Assembly: GCA_963930775.1 (NCBI GenBank)
Contig: OZ005703.1
Coordinates: 2,046,001-2,110,000 of the forward strand
DNA from: Cliona cf. orientalis
Lineage: Eukaryota; Porifera; Demospongiae; Clionaida; Clionaidae
Direction of reading: 5' to 3'
DNA: 64,000 nt
Shown here: one piece after another, positions 51,901 to 63,169 of the stretch
Layout: each line of letters begins with the position of its first letter
Position numbering within the stretch: the first letter of the stretch is position 1
Notes under the pieces: model-generated
What the model was told of the DNA's origin: nothing
The model's database searches: none
The model's input: only the letters and a program-made list of their open reading frames with translations
Made by a program: the position numbers and the translations under genes

Positions 51901-54900
51901 TTAATTATACTCTGTGCATTTTGTATTTTTGCCATTAACAAGAATTAGAATGCATTTGAGCGTAATGTAGACAAAAGACAAGAACGTCAAAATACACAGA
52001 GCATAACATAGAAGCTCTATTTCATGAGAAAAATCACATGAAAGTAAGGCCTAATACAAACACTATTAGCAGCCCCCAGCCCCCATCACAAACCAAATTA
52101 AGTCACAAAATGCGCAGAGTACAATATATACAAGCTCTATTCATAAGATACAAAAACTATAATATTATATTAGCAGCCCCCACACAAGGCAAAGCCAACA
52201 GAACTGATGCATAATAATTGTAGTGACAAACACAACACCATGCAGTATGATTAACACTTGTCCTTGTTACCAAACATATCAAAAGCTGCAGCTATATATA
52301 TTATAGCATGCAACTGAATAGATGTCCAGAGTGCACACTCTAGCACTTGTATAAGCTATCTAAGTACCCAAGATTGGCCATTGCATTATGATCACAATAG
52401 TGTTATGGTTCGTTTATGATTTCTTCTTACGTACACACTCTACTGCAGGTCTCATATCCGGCCAAGTGGTCCTTCCACTAGCCATATGGATCACGATCCA
52501 AGTTGGCTACACACTCCTCGCTGTCCGCAGTCCATTCTACTTTAAGAGATTGACCACCGACAAGAGGAAGGGACACATTCTTCACATCGCATCACTCGTA
52601 GCCGGAGCCATTTCTGTCCTATTCCCTTTCTTCGTAGTCTTCGGAGTGGGAGGCTACAGTCTGATCGATACGCTATTCCCCCCGATTGTCTGTATTGCCA
52701 GGAACAGGGACGTGTCTGCGTATGTGGTCCTCGTACCACTGGGAATACTCATGGCCGTCATCATTACACTGCTGGTGCTCATCCTTCATCAGCTAGTGAG
52801 GTAATGTGATACTAGCTAGCTATTTTAGCAATGCTACATGCTATGTCATGCTAGTCGAGATTCTTATTATAAGGGATGCACTGGACCATGTCATCATAGA
52901 TAGCATCATTTCCTGTTTAGTTGATTGAAGATGGATTTGAGGTTGTATGGGGTACTGGACCCAGTTTTGAAGCCATCATCATAAGTCTTCCATAGTAAGA
53001 AGCTCAGTTCATATAACCGACAGTTTGCAGAAAATTAATGATGAAACTACATGCAATTAATGTCATAATCCTCAGTAGTTGCTATTAGTAATGACCTGCA
53101 TGCAGGTCATTGCATTGATACTTTTTCAAACGGTTGCCTGGGCATGACAGGATGTCTGCGTATGAATTCATGACATAAGAATCCAGTTTGTATTGATACC
53201 TGCAACACTTGATGAAACCTGAACACTAAGCATCTATAAAGGTTAAATTGTCGGGGAAGGTTTCTGCTATATAGCTGCATGGCTATAGCTGTTTTTGCAG
53301 TGGAAACCCTCCATATACATCCAGGACACCGCCTAAAGTGCATATCCTGAGTGTGTAATACACTGTAGGTGATATCCTCGTTTCAGGGGTAGTTTTGTGC
53401 ACTACTAAGCTGTTATGTGACCATGGGGTCAGGGTGATTGAGGTAGTTGCTCTCATAAAATTTTAAGCGGGATGTCCAATCTCTCCAGCTGTCATGTTTT
53501 TATCAGGACAGTCCTCATTAATTTTTCCATCTTAGATTTGCCACTGTCCCATTTTTATTCCTTGTCCCACTGTTTCACTATATAATATTATTATAATGCT
53601 GTAAATCGTGAATATTTCGTATCTAAAATATTTCAGGCAATAATTTTTCGCTTTTCAGACCTGTACTATTATTAATAATTGCATGATATGTATTTTTGCG
53701 TGTTTAATTTTCGCACAAACCGGGCTATCTGAAAATAATATTACTGTGCCCTCGCGAAAGAGGGCCCATGGTGTTACATTGAGCCAAGATTGGGGGATGG
53801 GCTGATATTCGAGGTACCAGTATTGCATTTATACGCGAAAGAGCGCCCAGGTAAGTTACCCACGCTAGCTTCATAATTTGAATAGTAGCATGCAGTGGCT
53901 ACTAGTGATTTCAGCCTTATTCAAGCACAGTTACCAATCCAGAGCAAGGGCGGCCGCGTGTGTCGTTGAGTGCAGCCCTATTAAGTGGGCGTGGCTACTG
54001 TAGTAGTACGATCGCTAGCTACGTACGATCGTTTATTTCTGCTGAAACGTGGCAAAAAGCTAGTTTTGAAGCTATTTAGCACGATCTTACATAAACTATT
54101 CGAAGTTCAGTCCTCATAAACAAGTATTTTCAAGCTGATTCCGTATCACTAATGTATTATTAACTTGGGTCTTGGTTGGGGATCAGCTATACATATAGAT
54201 AGTAGGCTTGTTGCTGCACTCTTGTGGGGCTAACTAGTGAAAAGAGAGCGAACCAAAGAGGTAACTATGCTTTGGAAGGTTTGTAGATTAGTACCACAAA
54301 GCATAACACAACAACAGGAAGGCCGAGGTGAGAATTCACAACATTAGGACTGGGAGCAGCTTGGTGCAGTGGCCGTTTGTTTTACACATAGACAAACTAT
54401 TATCACAACCAATTGGCTGGCTTAAGAAGAGAATCCCACCAGCAAAGATTGTTTACAAATCAGAAGCCCATTGACTGCTAATCACCTTGATCTGATTTAG
54501 CTATGATCTGACAAAAATGTGACCAAAACAGATAAGTATGCATATATGTCAACATACATGTACACATACCACATTAATTTTAAATTCACATATGTAAGCA
54601 TCTATGGACACTTACATGTAAACATAATTTGTGATTTTGGCCCGCATAAAAATTGCATTATAATAATTGTGACAGGATATGAGAAAAGGGACTACATGTA
54701 TATCGCGCATTCCCGAATTTTCATTTTAAACTCTGGAACCATAGTAGCTACATTTGTATGAGCTTGAAACTTGGCATGAATATTCTTTCATCATCCTGCT
54801 ACACTTGTTACAAATCGCGAGCCCACCCGTTCCAGTATGGGCGGGGCGAGCGTGCGTGTCAATCGCATTTGATAACTCGCGCTCTGTAGGCTACCACCGT

Positions 54901-57457
54901 AGCGTAGTATTGCAACACTGAGTGGCACAGCTGTTTTATGATCTGACGACCCTTTCCAACACTGAGCTTGAGCATGTGCAGTTGCATCAGCATGCTAGAA
55001 GAGTGGGTGTGGTCGATAAACCACAGGCATGTTGAACGGAAAATGCATGATTTGTAGCACTAGTAAGCCTTTTTGAGCAATTCGAAGCCCATACAAACCA
55101 GTTTTTCACCGATATCTACCGATTGGTTGTGCTTACAGCATGCACAGATGCCTAGAACTCGAGATCTGGCGATTTTCGTGCCGACGACAACGACAATGAC
55201 AACGACAACGACAGATGGACAAACCGATTGCTTTACCCCTTGCGCATGCACGCGAGGTAATCACCATTTATGCCTTGCTTTGGTGGCTCACTACTTGGGA
55301 TAGGAGGCTTGCTCAGGCTTCTAACATTGGATCTGTGAAGTAGAAGGCCCAAACTGCTAGCAAACCAAGCCAGAAGCATATCCTATCACAATTATCCCAA
55401 CACTTACCCAGGAATAGAGTAGGTACTCACCCAGGATAGTAAAGTACATGTATGTATTAAAACACACAATGTCATAATACGTGGATACAGTGGCGGATCC
55501 AGGATTTTCTGAAGGGGGGTTCCATTAGTTCAGCTGCGCGCGAAGCGCGCGCGAAAATTTTGAAGCCACGCCCACTTGGGGGGAAACCACGCCCATTTCG
55601 ATCGTTTTTGAGAGAAACTATCAATCTTACTAGTCCAAGCGATCTGTTTTTGAACGAGTTTTCTGCTAAAGCATGCCAAGGTGAGCCATAGCAGTAGTTT
55701 CTTAGTTCTGTAGACAGAGAGGGGGGTTCCATTTAGCCTATCAATCAGTACTTTTTAGTGCTAAGTGCAGCCCAAAGGGGGGTTCCATGGAACCCTAGGA
55801 ACCACCCTGAATCCGCCACTGGGATATAGATCGATATACAATAAGGGATAACTTCCTAATAGTGGCTATTCAGCACACACGAATGATATACTGTATTTCT
55901 TCTAAAAATTCGGCATGAAAATAATAATAATATTGCTTTAGCTTCGCCGAATTTTTAGAGGTTAATATTTAAACATTCTGTCTGTATGCGCATTCTATTC
56001 CCATTTATAGCATATACGTGTGACGACCTTTGCCGAAAATTAGAGACTACCGTAGTTAATCTAATACAACGTATGATCCAATCTAACGTAAGAAATTAGC
56101 ATTTTACGAATTCTCATAGCGTATATATATATGGAGCGATTGACGACCTTTACCAGAAAATTGCGCGTTTTTCAACAATGAAATTATTTTTTTTCGTATT
56201 AGGCCAATGAAACTACATTATTAGTTTCTCGTCCAACCGTTTTTGTATTTTCATGCGGGCAGGCGGTCATTATTCATTATTCATTATTCATTATTTTGGC
56301 ATTTTGGGGGTGTGACTTCCTGGAACCGCCCAACTAATTAACAAAATGGAGGCGTGGCTGGCATTTCAAGGCAATAATGAAGGCAGATGCGGTAGGTTGA
56401 AACAGACGCGGGCGGGGACGAGAAACTAACAATCGAGTTTGTGTGGCCTTAGTAAAGTACAGTATTAATTTTTCAATCATTCGGTAAGGGTGCCAAATAA
56501 TTAGAAGGGCCGAATTTTTAGAAGAAGTACTAGTATGGTAGCTACAGTATAGTGTGTTGGGCTATCAAGCAAGTGGCATATATAGGCTTACTCTCTGTGG
56601 AAGGCAAAGATTTCTGGGAGGGTTGAAAAGATGGAAAGGAGATCAGCCTTGAGAGTCGGAGGAATGTCCGGACTGGCCGACTGCTTGATGTAGCTGTAGT
56701 AGTCCTATGGTATGTGAGTGTGTGTGAATGTGTGTGTGTGTGGGGGGGGGGGGGGTGATGTGTGTAAATGTGTGAGTGATTTGCGATAGGTGTGAATATG
56801 AGAGAGATAATGAAACAAAGGGACCCAGCTGATCGCTACTAGAAAGTGGAGTACAACTTAAGTACACTACTTTACTCTCAATTAATTTTTCAACTAATCC
56901 TTTTCTTTTTTTTTGGTTTCAGTCAAGCCTGGTAGGCACGATTTCCTTATAGAGGGATTCTATTGTATATGTACAATGTCATGTGCATTAACTCCTTCCT
57001 TCATAAACTACTGCGCAGGAGTCGCTGTATGAGAAAGCACACGATAGCAAGCAAGGATGACACGATTAAGAAGGCGGAAATCAAGGTGTACATCATCTGT
57101 CTCTGCTACGTGGTCCTTGGACTGGCTGCGTCGCTGGCGTACTCAATATCGTCTGCATTCTTGGACGACCTTCAGAGTGAGTTGATGAGCTACTTTGAGT
57201 GTGAGCGCTGCGGCGTGAATTCCGGTCGGATGTGCGACAGAAGTGGATTTGAGAGCCTCACTAATCCTCCACTGGTCACCATAGGGTACAGCATCTTTGT
57301 ACTCTACCCTCTCATCACGCTCGTCTATATAGTTCGATTTAGGAGGGAACCACAGACTAAGAATGGATCCGGAGAGCGTGAGCTTACTTCAAAGTCAACA
57401 AGCACTTCTTTACAACCCGGCAGCACTGTTAATAATTATTATTCCAACAATAATTAA
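48901..57457 (+). CDS. Seven-transmembrane receptor, class F (frizzled)-like without cysteine-rich domain; gene 1
   Basis: Six exons join in phase: 48901-49023, 49091-49165, 50383-50627, 51720-51880, 52449-52800 and 57019-57457 (1395 bases, 464 residues). Exon 1 holds a hydrophobic signal or anchor segment (EGVLLIAIIVAVWLV...). A short ectodomain follows, with NGSNSS glycosylation sites and a CxENFFFDPxxxVCKPSC cysteine cluster. Seven hydrophobic segments then follow. TM1 to TM2 runs through SFARYRNMLTFPSVLILYQD, close to the R(F/Y)RYPERPI junction of frizzled receptors. The TM5 to TM6 loop is basic and an acidic, Cys-containing loop precedes TM7. The tail is polar (STSTSLQPGS...). The frizzled likeness is by eye; adhesion/secretin or a sponge-specific class remains possible. 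The start has two adjacent ATGs, 48901 and 48904. Confidence 0.8.
49166..50382 (+). other. Receptor 1 intron 2
   Basis: No exon is seen. It contains a diverged member (about 49585-49800) of the dispersed repeat at 54890-55258 and 58456-58800, recognisable by CGCATGCGCAAGG, CCAGATCT.GAGATCTAGGCG and the spacing between them. Confidence 0.6.
50753..51594 (+). repeat. Pyrimidine minisatellite with ~44-bp period
   Basis: About 840 bases of pure C/T on the plus strand in intron 3 of receptor 1. The unit is CTCTTTCTCTCTCTCCC then CCTTCCCTTCCTCCCC and CTCCCTCTCC, repeated with 44-bp spacing (clear at 51239-51400). The 299-codon Ser/Pro/Leu frame through it is an artefact. Such polypurine-polypyrimidine mirror tracts can form triplex DNA (family knowledge). 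Confidence 0.9.
54890..55258. repeat. Dispersed repeat R2, plus-oriented copy
   Basis: It is the reverse complement of 58456-58800, with clear similarity over about 340 bases: TTTTATGA.CTGACGACCC, GTGGGTGTGGTCGA, TTTGTAGCACTAGTAAGCC, CACCGATATCTA.CGATT, CGATTTTCGTGCCGACGAC. It ends with a GACAAC-type triplet tract and CCGATTGCTTTACCCCTTGCGCATGC. Confidence 0.8.
55488..55821. mobile_element. CAGTGGCGGATCC MITE (334 bp)
   Basis: The ends are CAGTGGCGGATCCAGG and the reverse complement of CAGTGGCGGATTCAGG. GGATA flanks both sides (55483-55487, 55822-55826). CAGTGGCGGATCCAG ends are familiar from non-autonomous DNA transposons in many animals (from memory, not checked). Internal repeats of GGGGGGTTCCAT are visible. 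No transposase frame. Confidence 0.8.
55896..56527. mobile_element. TA-flanked inverted-repeat element (632 bp)
   Basis: The ends carry TTCTTCTAAAAATTCGGC in inverted orientation (left at 55897, right at 56509-56526) with TA at both borders (55894-55895, 56528-56529). Its interior includes a smaller inverted repeat, TTAGTTTCTCGTCC (56221-56234, 56416-56429). A block at 56053-56170 reappears at the end of the window (63885-64000). Confidence 0.7.
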
Positions 57458-57823
57458 GTGGTATCATAATTATTTCACTATTCATCGACAATAATAAGAC
57501 TTAGTGTTATCATAATAATTCATTTATTACTTATTTATTTATATTAGCAAAGAATCATCCAAATTCATGTGTAGGCTCCCATAAGCTAAGAGGAGCATCA
57601 TATTATTGTTATACCCTGTAGGCCTATAAATGCGCATGCGCAGTAGATTCCAGCCTACCGCTGATGAGCGTGTAGTATGCGGTATCGGCAGTGGCGTGGG
57701 AAACAACAGCCCTGGGCCTGGGAGGTGATAACTGCACAGCTTGCTAACCACGCACAGATTGAAGTTTGTTAACCACCTGTGTAGTGTATTCGACTTCACG
57801 AGGTTGTATGCACGAGTATCTCT
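57458..57823 (+). promoter_or_regulatory. 366-bp intergenic/promoter region of receptor gene 2
   Basis: It lies between the stop of receptor 1 and the ATG of receptor 2. It contains CCTATAAA at 57623-57630 directly followed by the palindrome TGCGCATGCGCA (57631-57642). That palindrome ends 181 bases before the ATG; the same 12-mer ends 188 bases before the receptor 1 ATG. Conservation of position suggests a shared regulatory site, though the same 12-mer also occurs in a nearby intron. Confidence 0.5.
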
Positions 57824-60800
57824 ATGGGGCAGAAGAAACTCGCGGCCAAGTACTTGGAAGCTGCAGTGCTATTGCTGATCATTGCTGCGATATGGCTTGT
57901 CATGTTCCTACCAGTGATAGTATACTTTCTCGTGAGTGGCTATATTTAATAAAACCATGTGCCCAAGAAAATTTTCTAGCAGATCTAGGCACGACTATGA
58001 TCGAGGTTGACTGCATGTTTTGCTCACCCTCAGGCTAAGAACGGAGCTATGAACACTGAGCTATCCACATACGAGGGCCAGCCAAGAAATGATACCTCCT
58101 TCAACCAAAATAATGATATTATGGTGAGTACTGCGCATGCTGGAATGCCCGAGTTCCCTTTTTAATACTACCATAATAATATATCATTTTCATTTTTTGG
58201 CTAATAATTACAAGGCACAGGACGATCTCGGAGAAAATCTTTGAGCCCAAACCCAAGGGTGGGTGTGGGAGAGGTGTGTGTGTGGGGGGGGGGGGGGGTG
58301 GGGGGCACAGGCTCTGTGCAGATAATATTGTGTCACTAATCATACAGTTGAATCTCAAGAGAAAGGATCGAATTATTGTTTCGGTGCTAGAAATCCGATC
58401 AGATTCAAGTGTTTGACTATTACTATTAATTACCTGGCAGTGCAGTTTGTATAGTTACCCCGCGCGCATGCGCAAGGGGTAAAGCAATCGGTTTGTATGT
58501 CTGTTGTTGTTGTTGTAGTTGTCGTCGGCACGAAAATCGCCAGATCTCGAGTTCTAGGCGTCTGTGCGTGTTATAAGCACAACTAATCGATAGATATCGG
58601 TGAAAAACTGGTTTGTACGCGCTTCGAATTGCTCAAAAAGGCTTACTAGTGCTACAAATCGTGCATTTTCTGTTCTGCATGCCTGTGGTTTGTCGACCAC
58701 ACCCACTCTTTTAGTATGCTGATGCAACTGCGCATGCTCAAGCTCAGTGTTGAAAAGGGTCGTCAAGTCATAAAACAGCTTTGCCCAAGTTGCAATATTG
58801 CAGAGCGCGCTGGGTATGTGCTCTACAGAGTTCTAGTTTGTGGTTGAAATCAAATTCCAAAGTAGTAGTATATCACATACATGTAAATTTAGAAAGCTCC
58901 TGGTGGGATGGGGGAGGGTTTACCATTAGTTCCTTTTATCTGCTTAGTACCTGGTTCTGTGAAATGGAACAACCCCCTGTCTACACACTTACACACCTGT
59001 CCCCTACTCCATTAATAATTTTGTCTCCCCTCCCCTCCCCTCTCCATGTGTACCTGCCCGTCTTTGTAAATACTGGCATTGCATAATAATATTATATATG
59101 CACACACAATAATTTCAGAATTGTCAGAATCTACGAATCATGAATGGTAGCGTGGATCTGACATGCCGGGAGAATTTCTTTCCTGATCCTGCTATAGGTG
59201 GCTTTTGCAAGCCCAAGTGCAGCCAGTGGGTGATGTACCAGCAGCCCGCTGAGACAATCAGCCTGGCCATCATTGGCATAGCAACGGTCATTGGAATAGT
59301 GACCACTATCGTGATGATCGTATTGTCGTTCGTCCACTTTACAAGCATGTAGGTATTCTCAGGAGTACATTACTAGTGCAACACACACAGTAGTAGTATT
59401 ATACTACTACTGTGTGTTGCAACACACACAGTAGTAGTATATATACTACTACTGTGTGTGTTGCACTAGTAACATTCATGGCTTCATGGTTTTAGTAGTT
59501 GTGGGTTAATAATATTCTGTGACTTGTCAAATCTGGAAAGAAATGATTGTACTATAATATTATTATAGTACAACTACTAAAACCATGAAGCCATGAATGT
59601 TGTGTCTGCACTGTCCTATCAGTAACTAGCTGCAGCTGCAGCTATACAGAATGTAACTCAGTAGTTGCCACTTATACTTTTAACATTGTTAATGATATTC
59701 AGGCCCATGTACAAGCATGGTTGTGATATCAAATCCGGAGAGAGATGTTTGTACTACTACTGTGTGTGTTGCACACTCCTTGTAATGTACTCCTGGTATT
59801 ATAGATGCGACTCCAGATAATTATGCAAATAAGAATAAGCCTCATCCCCAGACATCCTCTGATCTTTTCAACTTCACGCAAGATGTTGAAAAGATCGGGG
59901 TGCCTGGGGATGAGGCTAGATAATTATAAGAATATTATTGTGTTACAAACTGTCTGAATCTGGCAATCAGGCTTCGTTTGTGTGTGTATGTGTGTGTGTG
60001 TGAGTGTATGTATGTACATGCATGTGTTTGTTTGAGTGGGTGGAGGGACCTTATAATAATATAGTCTCCCTTATTATGCAACAAAACTGTGCCATCACCG
60101 ACCACCTCGAGTTAGAGTGGAAGCAGATGATGACAGCACAGGTGACTATTGCTAGATGCCGAATTTGGTGATGCAATTCTGGGAGGTGGATGTGAGTATG
60201 GTTCGTACTAGGTTAGGCCACAAAGCCATGCTACACTTATCTGTCAGAGCAGCATGAGAAGCCATGACCACAAAGTGTTTTCATCGATAGTTCTCAATGT
60301 GTGACTCTAGATCTGGAATTAGCTGCTACAGGGCCGTGCTAAATTTTCAACTCAATAACAGTTATGTGCCTCTGCTCTAGTTAATTGGTGACTTTAATAG
60401 TCACAAAAAGTAACTGAGGTCTGACCAAAACTTAAGTTGGTCAAGAATGCTTATGACACTGTGGTCTATATAATAGTTAGACACTGTTTAGGAGGTTTCT
60501 ACGTGATTTAGAAGACCGAAGGGCTCTGTGTAGAATCCCGAGCGAAGCGAGGGTTCTACTGAGCCCTGAGGTCTTCTAAATCACGTAGAAACCGACTAAG
60601 CAGTGTCTAACATGTTTAGATCCTAGCAACAATGCCCAAAAGCCAGACACATAAACTGCTGCCTAGCAACAACCCTAACCATAGGCAAGAAAATTTATAT
60701 GATTTTCTACAGAGCTTTAGATGATTTTCTACAGAGCTTACATGATTTTCTATGAAGGATAGATACTTCAGTTTAACCAATCAGATCACAGTATTTGTTA

Positions 60801-61029
60801 CAAGTAGGATCTAAGATGATTTAAATTAATAATAATAATTATTGTGATACACATGCACTACCCTTCAGGCTTGAGTTTCCATCGGTGCTAATCCTGTATC
60901 AAGACATTATCATGAGTGTTCACGGAGTGATGGTACTCATTGGGTTCATGGACAGACGTCTATTCTGCACGTCTTCTGATGATCTGCTTGAGTCGTACGA
61001 TTCACCAAGCGCATTCTGCACAGCTTCTG
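57824..61029 (+). CDS. Seven-transmembrane receptor, class F-like; tandem paralogue, gene 2 (3' part not in window)
   Basis: Four exons match the first four of receptor 1 in order and phase: 57824-57931, 58034-58123, 59119-59348 and 60869-61029 (196 codons plus one base). The signal/anchor segment is YLEAAVLLLIIAAIWLVMFL. The cysteine cluster is CRENFFPDPAIGGFCKPKC. TM1 is followed by TSMLEFPSVLILYQDIIMSVHG. Exon 4 has exactly the same length (161 bases) as in receptor 1. The exons for TM3-TM7 are not seen in the remaining 3 kb, which is filled with a fold-back element. They may lie beyond the window, or the gene may be truncated. The start ATG 57824 aligns with the hydrophobic segment and lies in a different frame from the upstream ATG at 57809. 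Confidence 0.8.
58456..58800. repeat. Dispersed repeat R2, minus-oriented copy
   Basis: It begins TACCCCGCGCGCATGCGC and AAGGGGTA, a self-complementary end, followed by a GTTGTT triplet tract. It aligns in reverse with 54890-55258. It lies in intron 2 of receptor 2. Confidence 0.8.
59353..59805. repeat. Cluster of nested palindromes
   Basis: GCAACACACACAGTAGTAGTAT occurs in alternating orientation at 59377-59466 (split here as GCAACACACACAG and TAGTAGTAT). GTACTACTACTGTGTGTGTT and AATGTACTCCTG return near 59749-59795 as the reverse complement of the left edge. Inside, CATTCATGGCTTCATGG (59474) mirrors 59580-59597. It is probably an inverted-repeat element that has folded and duplicated repeatedly. 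It sits in intron 3 of receptor 2. Confidence 0.7.
59837..59921. mobile_element. Short member of the GCCTCRTCCCCAG inverted-repeat family
   Basis: It starts GCCTCATCCCCAGACATC and ends GCCTGGGGATGAGGC, with GATCTTTTCAAC in both arms. It is a solo-hairpin version of the 569-bp element at 38607-39175. GATAATTAT occurs on both sides (59816 and 59924) but not exactly at the left border. Confidence 0.65.
60477..60610. mobile_element. Inverted-repeat element TTAGACACTG (134 bp)
   Basis: The outer arms of about 42 bases begin TTAGACACTG and include GGTTTCTACGTGATTTAGAA. An inner hairpin has GGGCTC...GAGCCC arms around CCGAGCGAAGCGAGG. No clear target duplication. Confidence 0.75.
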
Positions 61030-61484
61030 GTGAGTAGAGATTTATCTATCTTAGAGAGCATCTGTCAATCTTGTACCAGTGGTTACGTACAGCTGGTTGT
61101 TTACTACTAACGCTTATCTTCTAATGACACTATCTCTCATCTTGCCCTGAGCTGTGGGAGTAATTAACCCTCACCGCAAAGCGTAGGTGGAGGGGTTACT
61201 ACAATTGTTTGGCGATTTTTGTCCGTCCGTCCGTCTGTCCGTCCATCGCAACCTTCCTGTGCTGAATGGTAAGGGTCGTCCGAGAGAAAGTACGCATTTT
61301 AGGTATACTGGACATAAAGGAATAGTGTCATATCAAGTCCTGCCCAGAGTGTACTAGTGTGCAGCTATTGCCAGTCTGTTTTTACCTCAGCTATATGACT
61401 GATTACAATTCTGTACTGTTTGAGTCTCTTCTGAGTGAGTTGGTCAGTGTGGAAGCCGAGAAGTGCAATTTTCCGCACGACGCC

Positions 61485-61825
61485 CATTTCCGCATGCGGA
61501 GGGCCAGTCCACATGCGGACGTACGTTCTCCGCGTGCGGAGAGCCAGCTCCGCATGCGGGCAAACGTTCTTCGTATGCGGAGAGCCAGCTTCGCATGCGG
61601 GCAAACGTTCTCCGCGTGCGGAAACGTACCTCCGCATGCGGAGATGCACCTCTCGGCGTGCGGAGACCAGCTGCTCCGCATGCGGAGATGCACTTCTCGG
61701 CGTGCAGAGACCAGCTGCTCCGCATGCCGAGATGCATTTCTCGGCGTGCGGAGACTCTGCTCCGCATGTGGAGGTGCACTTCTCGGCGTGCGGAGACGGC
61801 CTCCGCATGCGGAGGTAGCATCTTG
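61485..61825. repeat. Array of palindromic CTCCGCATGCGGAG modules, 44-bp period
   Basis: From 61630 the units repeat every 44 bases (61630, 61674, 61718). Each has one CTCCGCATGCGGAG palindrome and one TCTCGGCGTGCGGAGA near-palindrome. Upstream units (61491-61620) are more variable. Reading frames through the array give PHAE/RMRR/SACG repeats on both strands and are artefacts. Confidence 0.85.
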
Positions 61826-63169
61826 ACGTGCGGAAACCTTTTTCCAAACTATAACAGCCTAGCCGTTTCATTACGCCACTAGTGTTAATAGTAGCGTCGA
61901 TCTTGGCGTGGTTAACCTCTTGAGAAGCCTCTTCAGCAGGCACTGTGACTTCTACAAGGCTGTGACTGAGCAAAGGCCCCGCGTGAAGCTTAAGGGTGTG
62001 GCTAGCGAGACTATAATAGATCCAGCGACGGTCAAAACTGAGAGCCTGAGTGCGCCACAATTAGATCGTATATACTATAGTAAATTGTAGCTACTAGGAT
62101 TGAATACCTAGTATGTATACCGATTCCTGGCTACTGACTCTATACCATTCGTGGGGTGGAGCCCAATTTCACAAAGCGACCACACCCCGTTTTATTGATC
62201 ACGCTCATCATAATATTATTGGGTGTGAATTATTCAAAAGCAGCTACTAATGAACGAGCTAGCAATTTTAAAGCTTTAGCATAGCGTTTTTATCATGCTT
62301 CAAAATTGCTAGGTAGTTCATCAAAAGCAGAGGAGGTTGGACATGACGCATATTTACGCCATAGTCACATGACCTTGGTATGCAATTATGCTGCCACGCG
62401 TTCAAAAGAATGCCATTTGCGAGTGTAGCTGGTAGCTAAAATGTTTGCGTTTGTGAACTATGGCCAAATCTGAAGCTGAAACGGAGACGAATCGTGTAGA
62501 TCTAATGTTAAAACGGCGAAAGAAGCTGACTGCGATCGACAAATTGTTTTTGATGTTGCCATTCTGAGGAACCAGTTTTCTCGATTTGCAAGAAGTGTGA
62601 GGGGTGGACGGGCGGGGTATGGCGCTGGATCTTCTTTTCTAATGGATTTCAACTTGCTTTCACATTTAAAAGTGTCGTCAAGGCTTTAGATCGTGACTTA
62701 CATTTTGTACAGTGTTATATATGGGGCAACACGCCCACTTTTTGTGCGCACGTGATCGTGTCCATCCTCCTCTGATCAAAAGCTGCTGAATAATATTATG
62801 CACACCCTACATGTATTATGGGCGTGATCAATAAAACTGGGTGTGGTCGCTTTGTGAAATTGGGCTCCGCCCCATGAATGGAACGACTGTCTTAGAGCCA
62901 GTAGCCAGAGAATATGGACAGTAGTTACTAAGTGTTCAATAGCTACAAGTTACTGGTATACTATCTAATTGTGACACACTCTGGCTCTCGGATTTGATCA
63001 TTGCCGTACCTAGTCTCGCTAGCCACACCCTGCACGCCGGGCAGTCACAGCCTTGTAGAAGTCACAGTCCCTGCTGAAGAGGCTTCTCAAGAAGGTAACC
63101 ACGCCAAGATCGACGCTACTATTAACACTGGTGGGGTAATAAAACGGCTAGGCTGTGATAGTTTGAAAA

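Larger units (their letters stand above)
52801..57018 (+). other. Receptor 1 intron 5 (4.2 kb), transposon-rich
   Basis: No exon is seen. It holds one copy of a dispersed repeat (54890-55258), a CAGTGGCGGATCC element (55488-55821), a TA-flanked element (55896-56527) with a smaller inverted repeat inside, and a short palindrome at 53083-53104 (AATGACCTGCATGCAGGTCATT in two halves). Confidence 0.7.

Noticed and set aside
56963-57018. In-frame upstream extension of the last receptor 1 exon
   Set aside because: The frame is open to 56963, but CTGCGCAG at 57011-57018 is the acceptor that restores phase with exon 5. The upstream part is intron.
61485-61825. CRISPR-like repeat array
   Set aside because: Units are variable palindromes in a transposon arm of eukaryotic DNA, spacers are not unique, and there are no cas genes.
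61359-62060. Long overlapping open frames on both strands with PHAE, RMRR and SACG repeats
   Set aside because: Palindromic 14-mers without stop codons open all frames. There is no domain and the same appears in the right arm of the fold-back element.
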